A stretch of DNA of 52,119 bases from an uncultured Prevotella sp. (GCA_946188165.1 CAMHTW010000026.1:1-52119); one strand, 5' to 3'. Shown: positions 17,952 to 27,016, counted from the first letter of the stretch. The notes: generated by a model not told the origin, from the letters alone. Numbers and translations are program-made.

Positions 17952-18956
17952 CTATTTCCAGGATGCGTTTTGGCGGAGAATGAATTTAATTTTTGATTTC
18001 TTTGGTAGTTGGGGCTTGTCCCACTCGCCTCCCAGAATCTGGATGGTTGCATCGGCTTTGGCATCGGCTTTGGCGGCAGCAAGGGCATCGTCGAGTGTGA
18101 AATACTGGCCGCGACCATTGCGATCGACAGTGTAGTCGGCATCACAACGATACTTTTTGAGTACAGGGACTTCCTGACACAGGGCATCAGCCAGCAGACG
18201 AGCCACCACATGAGCGCCATAGACGCTATAGTGGGTGTTGTCCTGCTTGCCCTTCGGTTCACTGGGTTCCGTACCTGGCAGGAACCACATGTGGAGTTTC
18301 TTGGAGGCCTCGGTACCTAAGCCTTGTTCCAGGTCATGGGTTATCCGGTTGGCATCGACGAAATGGACGTTCATCCGTTGGGCTACGTCGCGTGGTGCCA
18401 CACGATAGAGGCCGTGGGTGTCGATAAGGGTGTCGCCCTCCACCATCTTCACGCCGTCCTTGAAGGTTTGTGTCCGTAACTTTTCGTCATCGTCAATCTC
18501 CGGTGCCTTGACAAAGAAGTTACGGCGTACAACGCAGTTCATCAGTACGGGAATGCCACCATGTTCGCGCGTCTCGCGTACAAACTTGGCCAGATTGTAG
18601 TCGAAGGTGGAGCCTGGGTCGGTGTGACGGTCGGCTTTGGGCTTTTCGTCGTTATGACCGAATTGGATGATGACATAGTCGCCTGGCTTCATGCTCTTGA
18701 GCACCGCATCCCAACGTCCTTCGTTGATGAACGACAGTGATGAACGACCGTTCAGAGCACGGTTGTCAACACGGATGTTGTCGTCGAAATAACTCTGTAG
18801 TACCATGCCCCATCCACGTTCCAGCTTACCTTTGGAGATGTCCTTGTTGGCAGCGGTGGAGTCGCCGATGATAAAGATGGTCGTCGTCTTCTCAGGTATG
18901 GCCGACGCAAACAGTAAGAATGCAACTGTTACGAAAAGGTATTTGAATCGCTTCAT
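17952..18956 (-). CDS. CE12 rhamnogalacturonan acetylesterase with C-terminal CE8-like stub
   Basis: A 334-residue secreted SGNH/GDSL hydrolase. Block I is IIGDSTAANKD (nucleophile Ser), the oxyanion residues are in NGRSS and FGHND, and the Asp/His pair is in KQDNTHYSVYGAHV. CE12 enzymes remove acetyl groups from rhamnogalacturonan I, opening it to lyases such as the adjacent PL9. After the SGNH domain, about 60 further residues (YTVDRNGRGQYFTLDDALAAA..., LPKKSKIKFIL) resemble the first strands of a CE8 methylesterase (VAxDGSGxFxTIQxAI) and then stop. CE12-CE8 fusions exist in Bacteroidetes, so this looks like a truncated fusion. The gene is 31 bp after PL1 and 14 bp before PL9. Confidence 0.9.
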   Translation of the reverse strand: MKRFKYLFVTVAFLLFASAIPEKTTTIFIIGDSTAANKDISKGKLERGWGMVLQSYFDDNIRVDNRALNGRSSLSFINEGRWDAVLKSMKPGDYVIIQFGHNDEKPKADRHTDPGSTFDYNLAKFVRETREHGGIPVLMNCVVRRNFFVKAPEIDDDEKLRTQTFKDGVKMVEGDTLIDTHGLYRVAPRDVAQRMNVHFVDANRITHDLEQGLGTEASKKLHMWFLPGTEPSEPKGKQDNTHYSVYGAHVVARLLADALCQEVPVLKKYRCDADYTVDRNGRGQYFTLDDALAAAKADAKADATIQILGGEWDKPQLPKKSKIKFILRQNASWK

Positions 18957-18987
18957 TTTCTTTTACTTGGTAGTTTTAATATATTCT

Positions 18988-20703
18988 TTATTTCATTACG
19001 ACCTTGCGACCATTGGCAATGACAAAACCCTTATAGCTGTTGTCAACCTTCTGGCCAGCCAAATTGTAGCATACGCCGGGTTTGTCTGTGTTAGTCTGAA
19101 CAGTATGGATAGCCGTTGGCGACTTCCATGTGGGATAATACTCTGTATAGTTGCTATCGCCATCGGCATTGCCGGCCTTCATGATGTCCTCGACTAATGA
19201 GTTGGCATAGACTTCGAGATTGGTGTACCAGCCCTTCTCGGTGTCGATAATATACTTGTTGCCATCGCTCTTGTCATTAGGATTCAGACCGTTAGCTATC
19301 TCCCATTCATCAGGAATACCGTCTTGGTCTGTGTCGAAACCACTTCCGCGTTGGCCTGTCGGGAAGTTAGCCTCAGTATAGCCATTACAGTCGGCAACGA
19401 CATCAATAAGTCCTTTTTTCTTGGTAACTGAGCCAGTGTATGTGGCTGTTCCATTCTGAGCTTCATTCATGTAACGCTCATCCACCTCGTCGCGATAAAG
19501 TGAGGCACCTGCAAAGCCAAGCACCTTTTCGAAGGCCTTGTCGGCAGTGTGGGTCGTGACTTCGCCTGTTGGCGCAGCTTTGTCAAGTACCATGCAGACA
19601 TAGTCTGTGCCGCTGACGGTGATATAGTCAGCATCACTGCCATGCATGTGGTTGGGGTCTTGGGCATAGTGCTTGCCATTTTGAGTGATGGTACCACTAT
19701 CATATATAAACTTGTTCCATCCAGCCTCTACGCCGTCAATAAGGTTGCCGTTTACATAATATCGACTGGCCATGCCATAGATGTTAGGGTGGCCTGAAGA
19801 GTTGCCGCTTGCTGCTACTGTGCATTGGGTCAGTTTTGTGACGGTAGCTCCTGGGCCACTCTTCATATAGTTATATGCCATATTGATTTGTCCACCACCA
19901 GGACCGCCATAACAACCATTGGTGTTATAGGTAATGCAATTACGGAAGTCAACATTTTCAGCCTGTATGGGATTCTCCCATTTATACTGACTGTAGAGTT
20001 TATTGGATGTATAGCCTGTCCATTCATAACGTGCACCATTGAAGCGGGGCGAACGGTTAGCAACGTGACATATCATGTTGTGATGAAAGGAAGCCAGTTT
20101 GCCTCCCCAGATACCACCATAGCCGTGGGCGCCCTTATTATGTCCAGCATTCACAAGGCTCTCACCAATCGTGCACCACTGCATGGTAAAGTTGTTATTG
20201 TCGTAGAAAGAGGCCACCTCGTCGATGCTCCAAGAGAAGGAGCAATGGTCTAAAATGATGCCCGTTTTGTTTCGTTGCCAAATAGCATCGGCTCCATCGT
20301 CGATGTCTTTCTCTTGCCCGCGGCGGAAACGGATAAAACGGATAACGTTGTCGCCACCAGGTTGGACAGTATAGTACCGAACGGTGATGCCTGGGTATGG
20401 AGCTGTCTGACCAAGGACTGTGATATGATCCTTGAATTTGAGTACACTTTTAAGCGCAATGACACCTGCTACGTCGAAAACAATGGTACGATATGTTCCG
20501 CCTGTTACAGCTGCTCTAAGCGATCCTGTACCAGAGTCATTAAGATTGGTGACATGAACGACTGTGGTGGAACCATCAGTTTTGCGTCCCCCTGTCGTGT
20601 AACGTCCGTGACCTTCAGCACCAGGGAAAGCGGGTGCTTCCGTCTGGGCTACAGATAGGATTGTTGTTAAAACTGCAATTAGCGTCATTAAATACTTCTT
20701 CAT
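18988..20703 (-). CDS. PL1-family pectate lyase, secreted
   Basis: A 571-residue protein starting at MKKYLMTLIAVLTTILSVAQ. The longer reading from 20739 would overlap the -7 box. It begins PAFPGAEGHGRYTTGGR, typical of Bacteroidetes PL1 enzymes, followed by a parallel beta-helix (VVHVTNLNDSGTGSLRAAV, NVIRFIRFRRG, GIILDHCSFSWSIDE, FHHNMICHVANRSPRF). A thrombospondin-3-like calcium segment follows (DTDQDGIPDEWEIANGLNP). The end YNLAGQKV...YKGFVIANGRKVVMK resembles a type IX secretion signal. It should cleave polygalacturonate by beta-elimination using calcium. It is the first gene of the PL1-CE12-PL9-esterase operon and shares its upstream region with the divergent PL1 gene. Confidence 0.92.
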   Translation of the reverse strand: MKKYLMTLIAVLTTILSVAQTEAPAFPGAEGHGRYTTGGRKTDGSTTVVHVTNLNDSGTGSLRAAVTGGTYRTIVFDVAGVIALKSVLKFKDHITVLGQTAPYPGITVRYYTVQPGGDNVIRFIRFRRGQEKDIDDGADAIWQRNKTGIILDHCSFSWSIDEVASFYDNNNFTMQWCTIGESLVNAGHNKGAHGYGGIWGGKLASFHHNMICHVANRSPRFNGARYEWTGYTSNKLYSQYKWENPIQAENVDFRNCITYNTNGCYGGPGGGQINMAYNYMKSGPGATVTKLTQCTVAASGNSSGHPNIYGMASRYYVNGNLIDGVEAGWNKFIYDSGTITQNGKHYAQDPNHMHGSDADYITVSGTDYVCMVLDKAAPTGEVTTHTADKAFEKVLGFAGASLYRDEVDERYMNEAQNGTATYTGSVTKKKGLIDVVADCNGYTEANFPTGQRGSGFDTDQDGIPDEWEIANGLNPNDKSDGNKYIIDTEKGWYTNLEVYANSLVEDIMKAGNADGDSNYTEYYPTWKSPTAIHTVQTNTDKPGVCYNLAGQKVDNSYKGFVIANGRKVVMK

Positions 20704-20736
20704 ATTTGATACGATTTTATTAGTAGTTTTCGGGTG

Positions 20737-20744
20737 CAAAGATA
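20737..20744 (-). promoter_or_regulatory. -7 element of the PL1-CE12-PL9-esterase operon
   Basis: Minus strand TATCTTTG with a leader of about 28 nt. The -33 position reads GTC, a poor match. The operator palindrome starts 45 bp beyond the end of the -7 box, close to the 43 bp at both SusC promoters. Confidence 0.65.
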
Positions 20745-20789
20745 CATAAAGTTTTCTGACTTTGGACTATTACCTATATAATAATATTA

Positions 20790-20803
20790 CTAAAACGTTT
20801 ACG
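20790..20803. promoter_or_regulatory. Palindromic operator candidate, copy 4, between divergent PL1 genes
   Basis: CTAAAACGTTTACG, 12 of 14 bases as in CGTAAACGTTTACG, with the centre AAACGTTT intact. It is 22 bp upstream of the plus-strand -33 element and could serve both divergent transcription units. Confidence 0.55.
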
Positions 20804-20825
20804 GGACTTTAAATGTATGTTTTAT

Positions 20826-20856
20826 TTGCATGATTGATTAGTTATTTGTAATTTTG
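20826..20856 (+). promoter_or_regulatory. Promoter of the plus-strand PL1 gene
   Basis: TTG (20826-20828), 20 nt, TAATTTTG (20849-20856), with the ATG at 20877. Confidence 0.8.
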
Positions 20857-20876
20857 CAGACAAATCACAACGAACT

Positions 20877-22241
20877 ATGAGACTAATTGCTTTCCTTTCA
20901 CTATTGGCTATGTCACTGACAATTGCTGCCGCTGACTATGACCAAGACAAGCCATTTGGCTATTGTACGCGCACATCACGCACCGATGCCGCCAGTATTT
21001 ACCAGATGTATGGTGGTGGGTGCTATACCTATCCCATACCAAAGGACTTTGCTGGCAAGGTGGTTGTCTTGAAGTCGAATGGACAGGATATGAGGAAGGT
21101 TATCGAGGCCGCTATTGAGAATAGTGAAAACAACATCATCGTCTTTGATGGCTCTAATGGCGATTTTATAGTTTCGAGTAATGTCGAGATAACTACGAAC
21201 GACAAAACACTGTTGGGTATAAACAATGCCCGTATACGCACTCATTGGTATGTAACCGATGACATTAGGGAGGCACTCAATACTGCAGGCGTGCCCAACA
21301 TGAGAACCAATGGCGGTGGTGGAACCCTGCCCAATGGACATGTGGTCAGGGAGGAGGCAGAATACAATACGCGAAAGACGATTATTGAAATGACTGGCGA
21401 CAATAAAGAGCGTTATCGCAAATCGGGCATACTGAGTCTGAAGGGTTGCAAGAACATCATCATCCGCAATATCGTGTTTGTTGGTCCTGGATCTATTGAT
21501 GTTGGTGGTAACGACCTCATTTCATGTGTCCATGGAACCAAGAACTGTTGGATAGACCATTGTGAGTTTATGGATGGTATGGACGGTAACTTCGACATTA
21601 CAAGCATGTCTGACTTCATCACCGTCAGCTGGTGTAAGTTCAGTTATACGGAACACTCTTATATGCATCAGAATACGAACCTTGTGGGCTATAGTGATCG
21701 TGAAGTGACAGGATTCTTGAACGTCACTTATGCCTTTAACTGGTGGGGAACGGGTTGTAAGCAGCGCATGCCCATGGTGCGTGCAGGCAGGATACACATG
21801 CTGAACAACTACTATAGCAGTACTACTGCCAGCAACTGCATCAATCCACGCAAGAACTCAGAATTCCTGATTGAGGGCAACTACTTCGAAACGGGCGTGA
21901 AGCATTACTATAGTCAGAAGGATGCTACGGCAGTGACATGGACGACTGACAACTACATAGCAGAAGCTGCAAATCTGCCTGCCTCTGTTGGCGAAACGGT
22001 GACGGTGCCATACGACTATAGCGTAACACCCTATAAAGAAATACCGGCTTTGGTGAAGTCCAAAGCCGGCGCTACGCTTTTTTCCAATCGCTGTAGTTAT
22101 TGCATACGACGCAGTCCCTCCCAACGGACATTCCATGTGCCATCCTTGGGAAACCCTGGGTTCAGGACTTCCTTGCACCCGTCCCAGCCGGCACACATCA
22201 TGGCTACGGCAGTGAGCAAGGCACCATTGCCTGGCAGGTAG
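20877..22241 (+). CDS. Second PL1-family pectate lyase, with a C-terminal tail read through the opposing gene
   Basis: A 454-residue secreted enzyme (signal peptide MRLIAFLSLLAMSLTIAAA). It has the classic pectate lyase core: KTLLGINNARI, NIIIRNIVFVGPG, DLISCVHGTKNCWIDHCEF, DGNFDITSMSDFITVSWCKFSYTEHSYMHQ, VTYAFNWWGTGCKQRMPMVR and the terminal YSVTPYKEIPALVKSKAGATL. WIDH and the Asp-rich region fit calcium-dependent polygalacturonate cleavage. PL1 proteins usually end near VKSKAGA. Here no stop follows, and about 50 extra residues are read antisense to the 3' end of the GH28 fusion, overlapping it by 145 bp. The natural stop was probably lost by a small deletion. There is no type IX-like tail, unlike the other PL1 enzyme. 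Confidence 0.88.
   Translation: MRLIAFLSLLAMSLTIAAADYDQDKPFGYCTRTSRTDAASIYQMYGGGCYTYPIPKDFAGKVVVLKSNGQDMRKVIEAAIENSENNIIVFDGSNGDFIVSSNVEITTNDKTLLGINNARIRTHWYVTDDIREALNTAGVPNMRTNGGGGTLPNGHVVREEAEYNTRKTIIEMTGDNKERYRKSGILSLKGCKNIIIRNIVFVGPGSIDVGGNDLISCVHGTKNCWIDHCEFMDGMDGNFDITSMSDFITVSWCKFSYTEHSYMHQNTNLVGYSDREVTGFLNVTYAFNWWGTGCKQRMPMVRAGRIHMLNNYYSSTTASNCINPRKNSEFLIEGNYFETGVKHYYSQKDATAVTWTTDNYIAEAANLPASVGETVTVPYDYSVTPYKEIPALVKSKAGATLFSNRCSYCIRRSPSQRTFHVPSLGNPGFRTSLHPSQPAHIMATAVSKAPLPGR
22044..22069. terminator. Stem-loop between convergent PL1 and GH28-fusion genes
   Basis: CCGGCTTTGG (22044-22053) pairs perfectly with CCAAAGCCGG (22060-22069) around a 6-nt loop. On the plus strand CTTTTTT follows after 8 nt; on the minus strand TATTTCTTTAT follows at once. 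It probably ends transcription both ways, although it lies inside the PL1 coding sequence. Confidence 0.65.
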
Positions 22242-25200
22242 AGACGTAGTCGGTCGGCTGTCTGGAAGTTATGGCCGTTTTTCAGATAGGTATTTTTCTG
22301 AGTATCGATAAGCAGGGCATCAAGGGCCGTCTTAGTGTCACCGATACGGGCGGCAGCCATCGCCATCATGCCATAGTCCCAGCCCCATGTAGTTTGGAAG
22401 TTCCAGTTCTTCATAACCCAATCCATGGTCTTTTTGGCAGCGACAGAATCGCTACACACAGGCAGCAGACCGAAGGCACCAACGCAGGCGGGATGGTCGT
22501 TGCGGCACTTGTCGGTAAAGGTCTCGGTAGCCAGTACGGGAGCGGCACCGGCAGCCACGGCATCGAAGGGGTCAAAACTCTTTAATCCAGTTGTTTTACC
22601 CTTGGGCAGACCGGCAGTGATGATGCCGTCCTTAGTCAGTGGCAGGGGCGCCATATTTTGAGAAATCTTGTCCCATTCTGCATGACGGGGTTTACCCATC
22701 CGTTCGCGCCATTGGTTAGCAACCGTCAGACCATATTGCCAATAAGCTAACTCGAAGGGATGGTTGTACGAAAAATCCTTCGACATAGACTCCTGCATGG
22801 CTGTGGCACCTTGCAAATAGTATTTGCCAGTCTTCTTATCGTAGCTGACGAAGTCGGCCATGAACTCGGCTGTTGCTTCAATATTGTCGGCATATTTCTT
22901 CAAGGTCTCTGATGTGGGATTAGCACGATACACCTCCTCAGCCAGGTAGATGTAGTGAGGCTGTTGCCAGATGAGGAAACTGCCAGTATTCGATGGCGCC
23001 TCACCAGCCCATGGGTCGGTCATCTTCATCCAACGCAGACCTTTAAACCCCTGACGCTTTGCAATATTCCTGGCTACAGGAGCAGCCGTTTTGTTGTACC
23101 ACTGAAGCATCTGAGCAACTACCTGCGGTTGGTTCCACAGGGCGAAGTCGACGGCATGCCACCATGTCATCTCTAAGTGAGGACGACCGAACCACGAGTT
23201 GTATGTCAGACCAGTCTCCTGTGGTGGCATATTGTTGGCACAATTGACGCGGGTCAGGTATTGTGAAAGCACGACGCGACGCTCCAACTCCTTGGCACGC
23301 GGATCGGTGCACTGACCAAAGTCAACAAAAGCCGTTTCTGTCCAGAAATTGTGCCAGAACTTCTGGGTGGTCTTTTGGGCATCGGCGAAACGGAAGGGAG
23401 CCATGATGTGGCGTCCTTGGTGTCCGCCAGTTGTGAGATATTCCACCTCGAAGGCTAAGTTGTCTTCGTTGGTGGTGAGTTGCCATGTGTGTGCAGCGGT
23501 TTCGATTATTTTAGCCTGTCCTTCCCATCTTATGTATATATAATAGGTGGTGCTGTCCATACGATGCTCGATTTCGGCATAATTGGCAGATTGTGTGAAG
23601 ATACAGCTCTGGTGGCGGTCGGGCTTCGACCAGTCGGCAGCATCATCGGCATGCTTGCCAGTAGGATAGGGCAGACGGATGGTGACACCGGCTTGCCCTT
23701 TTTTTAGCAATGGGGTGGTAATGCGGTAGGAGACGGCAGCGAGGTAGGGGTGTCCAAGTGTTACCACATCGACGGGAGAACCGTCGGCAACAAAGTGTGA
23801 TTCGATCTGGCCGTGCCAAAGTTGTAGCTGCTGATGGATGTCGCTGAGACCTTTCAGGGGAATCGGTTGCCCAGAGGCATCTTTCAGCGATAAACCGACG
23901 GCACCGAGGTTCACACGGTGGGGGTTGACGCGGAAGTATTCGGTGGCAGCGATGTTCCGGTCAGCAGCCCGTCCCTTCTTGTATTCTACGGCATACACCT
24001 CCTGATGGCCATGTCCCAGGTCGAAGGCTTTTTCGCTGTCAGAAGGCTTCAGGTTCTGGGTGTTGGGAAACGAGTGCCAAAGCAGGTCGCACATGGCTGT
24101 CAAAGGAATGCCGTTCTTGTAGTCGTCGACATAGGTCTGCATGCCAGTGACGTCAACCGTTGTGGCAAAACGACCATTGCCAACGGTGAGCGAAGCCAGT
24201 GGGTCGGCCTCGGTAATAAGGGGATTGTTGCGAAAAAGAACAGCCTCGCGATCTATCGAGGCTGTTATGTTTTCTGTGGTGTATCCTAACATCTCCATCT
24301 CGAGCGATGCCCAGATAAACGGTCCGACACCCTTGGCGTCGTTGTCGCGTATAGGTTCCGAGAGATAGTATTTGTAACCACCATCACGTCGTTTGTTCTC
24401 TTTGACAGTACCCTTGGGGTTGACCATCTTCAGGGCAGCTTCCACCTCAGGTGTGGCAGCAGGACCGAGACCGGCTACCTCGCAACAGTTCGTCAGCGAG
24501 ATGGTCTTGTCGGCATTGACGCGGATGAAATTGTTGATGATGCCCTTATAGGCCTTGATACCAGCATCGCGATATTTGTCACCGACGTAGCCTTTGCGAT
24601 AGGCTTTCAGCAATACGTAGGTAAACATAGACGAGCAGGTAGCCTCCAGATAGTTGCCCTCACGATTGGGGGCATCCATTACCTGATACCACACGCCGCT
24701 TTTCTTGTCTTGCCATTTGATGATGGCATCAAGGTCCTTCTTCAAAAGTTCGACGACCTCCTGTTTACGGGCGTAGTCATCGGGCAGGGCATCAAGAACT
24801 TCAATCAGTGCCATCGAGTACCAGCCTTGGGCGCGACCCCAACAGTGCTGTGACAGACCACTCTCCTTGTCGGCCCAGAAGGTCTTACGTGTCTCGTCAT
24901 AAGCGTGACGATTCAGACCAGTCTTGGGGTCGTAGGTACGCTCGTAAGTTATCTTCAACTGGTTGACAGCGTCGTCATAAATGTCGATGACTGGATCAGT
25001 CTTAGCCTTCTTACTCTTTTTGCCCTTTACTTGGGTTGCCTTTTCAGTAATGGGGGCTGTCAGACAGCGATAGGGCAGTCCCATAAAGATGCCGTCGAGC
25101 CATACCTGATAAGCGTAGATGGCTTTGTGCCAGAATACCTTGTCGGCAATAGTGCGCGGCTGGTCCTGCAATTGCTTCATCATGGTCTTCATGGCCAACA

Positions 25201-26941
25201 AGTTCTTGGGCTCAGGCCACTTCTGATACATACGTGTCACAAAGTGACCAGTACGGATGTTGTCGAGGTTGTAGTCAAGGATGTTGTAGCCGGTAATGTT
25301 ACCCTTCTCGTCAATCATCTTGTCGGTGTACATCTGGCAGTATTTGCGGATGTCCTCACCGCCATAGCGCAGATAAGTGTCAAGCATACCTTCCAACTCA
25401 ATGCCCATGACATAGCTCCACTTAGGTTTTTTGGCAAAGTCGAGCATGTAGCTCTCTGGTACACGTTTCATTTCTGAATAGGTCAGCCATTCAGAATAGT
25501 GCTTGTAAGGTGGATTCTGCAGGACGAGTGAACCATTGATGAAAAGGTTGTCGTAGGTAATGTCCTGAGCCAAACCAATCTGATGGATGGGCTTGTTATA
25601 GACACCATTGAACTTACAGTTCTTAACAGTGATATTATTGATGGTGTTAGCATGTTGCGGGTCTTGATAGCCTACAATCATTACGCCGTATTTCGACTTC
25701 TGACAGGTAACATTCTCCATCGTCACATTGCGGATGGTGGGGTAGAAACCACGACAGCACACTTCGCGAGGTTCGTAGTCGGTGTTGAGTTTGAGGACAG
25801 CCTCGCCACACTGGCCGACAGTAATGTTGCGCATGTTGATATTCTCGATGATACCACCACGGCAACTATTGGTCTTAATACGCAGTACACGGTCAAGACT
25901 GGGAGAGTCCATCTGACAGTTTTCTGCATAGACATTCTGACAACCACCGCTGATTTCAGAGCCAATGACTACGCCACCATGACCATTGTTGAATTTACAG
26001 TCACGAATGATGATGTTCTTCGATGGACGTCCGGCATACTTGCCCTGACCACCTTCTCGACCGTCGTTATTACGTCCGCTCTTGATGGCGATACAGTCGT
26101 CGCCAGTATTGAAATAGCAATTCTCAATGAGCACACGGTCGCATGACTCAGGATCGCAGCCGTCACCGTTAGGACCATCATTGTTGATATGTACGCCACG
26201 TACGGTGATGTCTGTTGACAGCAGGGGATGAATGACCCAGAACGGCGAACGTAACAAGGTGATATCTTCAATCAGAATACCATCACACTGGTTCAGGTTA
26301 ATCATCTGGGGACGCAGACCGTCTTTTGGACCGAATTTACGCTCGTCCATGGGAACACCGTCTTCAGCATATTTCAGCAGACGGGCACGGGCTCCCATAT
26401 TCTGGGCAATGCCGCCTTCCTTCATGCCAAACTTCTTACTGCCACACCAGGGCCACCATGTCTCGTTGCTTCCACCACCGTCAATGGTACCCTTACCAGT
26501 TATAGCGATATCCTTAGCCTGATAAGCATAAATCAGTGGCGAGAGATTCCAGCAGTCCAATCCCTCCCAGCGTGTAGGCACGATGGGGTAGAGCTCAGGT
26601 TCGAAAACAAACTCAAGGACGGCACCTTCGTCAATGACGAGGTTAACGCCCGACTTCAGTTGAATGGCTGCAGTCAGGAAACGTTGTCCTGAGGGGATGA
26701 TGACGCGACCGCCACCCTTTTGTGAACATTTGTCGATGGCTTTCTGAATGGCCTTCTGATTTTTGGCAGCTGTGTTGGTAGCCTTTGCGCCAAACTTGGT
26801 AATCACATAGTCTTTGTCCGCAAACTGTGGCATGCGGATACTCTGTTCTATCTGCTTGTACTGCTGCTGGTCCCAGCCTTTAGCATGGACGCCAACAACC
26901 ACCAGCATGACGAACATCATGGTCTGAATTAATCTTTTCAT
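22097..26941 (-). CDS. Trimodular pectinase: GH28, GH105 and C-terminal (alpha/alpha)6 module
   Basis: A 1614-residue protein from MKRLIQTMMFVMLVVVGVHA, a signal peptide; 27 codons upstream are open but lie before the promoter. Residues about 40-490 are a GH28 polygalacturonase: GDGCDPE (259-265), GDDCIAIKSG (280-289), GHGGVVIGSE (320-329) and RIKTN (354-358). Residues about 505-890 are a GH105 unsaturated uronyl hydrolase: WLDGIFMGLP (614-623), HAYDE (679-683) and WGRAQGWYSMALIEVLD (701-717). From about 897 to the end is an (alpha/alpha)6 module resembling GH65/GH95-type proteins (NPLITEADPLASLTVGNGRF, RPHLEMTWWHAVDFALWN, HPFELAYWQYGL), whose activity I cannot assign. GH28 would release galacturonides and GH105 would remove the unsaturated ends left by the PL1 and PL9 lyases. 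No operator palindrome lies upstream. Confidence 0.9.
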   Translation of the reverse strand: MKRLIQTMMFVMLVVVGVHAKGWDQQQYKQIEQSIRMPQFADKDYVITKFGAKATNTAAKNQKAIQKAIDKCSQKGGGRVIIPSGQRFLTAAIQLKSGVNLVIDEGAVLEFVFEPELYPIVPTRWEGLDCWNLSPLIYAYQAKDIAITGKGTIDGGGSNETWWPWCGSKKFGMKEGGIAQNMGARARLLKYAEDGVPMDERKFGPKDGLRPQMINLNQCDGILIEDITLLRSPFWVIHPLLSTDITVRGVHINNDGPNGDGCDPESCDRVLIENCYFNTGDDCIAIKSGRNNDGREGGQGKYAGRPSKNIIIRDCKFNNGHGGVVIGSEISGGCQNVYAENCQMDSPSLDRVLRIKTNSCRGGIIENINMRNITVGQCGEAVLKLNTDYEPREVCCRGFYPTIRNVTMENVTCQKSKYGVMIVGYQDPQHANTINNITVKNCKFNGVYNKPIHQIGLAQDITYDNLFINGSLVLQNPPYKHYSEWLTYSEMKRVPESYMLDFAKKPKWSYVMGIELEGMLDTYLRYGGEDIRKYCQMYTDKMIDEKGNITGYNILDYNLDNIRTGHFVTRMYQKWPEPKNLLAMKTMMKQLQDQPRTIADKVFWHKAIYAYQVWLDGIFMGLPYRCLTAPITEKATQVKGKKSKKAKTDPVIDIYDDAVNQLKITYERTYDPKTGLNRHAYDETRKTFWADKESGLSQHCWGRAQGWYSMALIEVLDALPDDYARKQEVVELLKKDLDAIIKWQDKKSGVWYQVMDAPNREGNYLEATCSSMFTYVLLKAYRKGYVGDKYRDAGIKAYKGIINNFIRVNADKTISLTNCCEVAGLGPAATPEVEAALKMVNPKGTVKENKRRDGGYKYYLSEPIRDNDAKGVGPFIWASLEMEMLGYTTENITASIDREAVLFRNNPLITEADPLASLTVGNGRFATTVDVTGMQTYVDDYKNGIPLTAMCDLLWHSFPNTQNLKPSDSEKAFDLGHGHQEVYAVEYKKGRAADRNIAATEYFRVNPHRVNLGAVGLSLKDASGQPIPLKGLSDIHQQLQLWHGQIESHFVADGSPVDVVTLGHPYLAAVSYRITTPLLKKGQAGVTIRLPYPTGKHADDAADWSKPDRHQSCIFTQSANYAEIEHRMDSTTYYIYIRWEGQAKIIETAAHTWQLTTNEDNLAFEVEYLTTGGHQGRHIMAPFRFADAQKTTQKFWHNFWTETAFVDFGQCTDPRAKELERRVVLSQYLTRVNCANNMPPQETGLTYNSWFGRPHLEMTWWHAVDFALWNQPQVVAQMLQWYNKTAAPVARNIAKRQGFKGLRWMKMTDPWAGEAPSNTGSFLIWQQPHYIYLAEEVYRANPTSETLKKYADNIEATAEFMADFVSYDKKTGKYYLQGATAMQESMSKDFSYNHPFELAYWQYGLTVANQWRERMGKPRHAEWDKISQNMAPLPLTKDGIITAGLPKGKTTGLKSFDPFDAVAAGAAPVLATETFTDKCRNDHPACVGAFGLLPVCSDSVAAKKTMDWVMKNWNFQTTWGWDYGMMAMAAARIGDTKTALDALLIDTQKNTYLKNGHNFQTADRLRLYLPGNGALLTAVAMMCAGWDGCKEVLNPGFPKDGTWNVRWEGLRRMQ

Positions 26942-26967
26942 TTTGTCTGTTTTAGTAAATTTGGCGG

Positions 26968-26975
26968 CAAAGATA
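26968..26975 (-). promoter_or_regulatory. -7 element of the GH28 fusion gene
   Basis: Minus strand TATCTTTG, leader about 22 nt. No TTG at the 20-bp spacing. The divergent small-RNA promoter lies about 40 bp away. Confidence 0.6.
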
Positions 26976-27016
26976 CAAAGAAATGGGCAAAAAATCGAAA
27001 AAAGTTGTCGGAAAAT

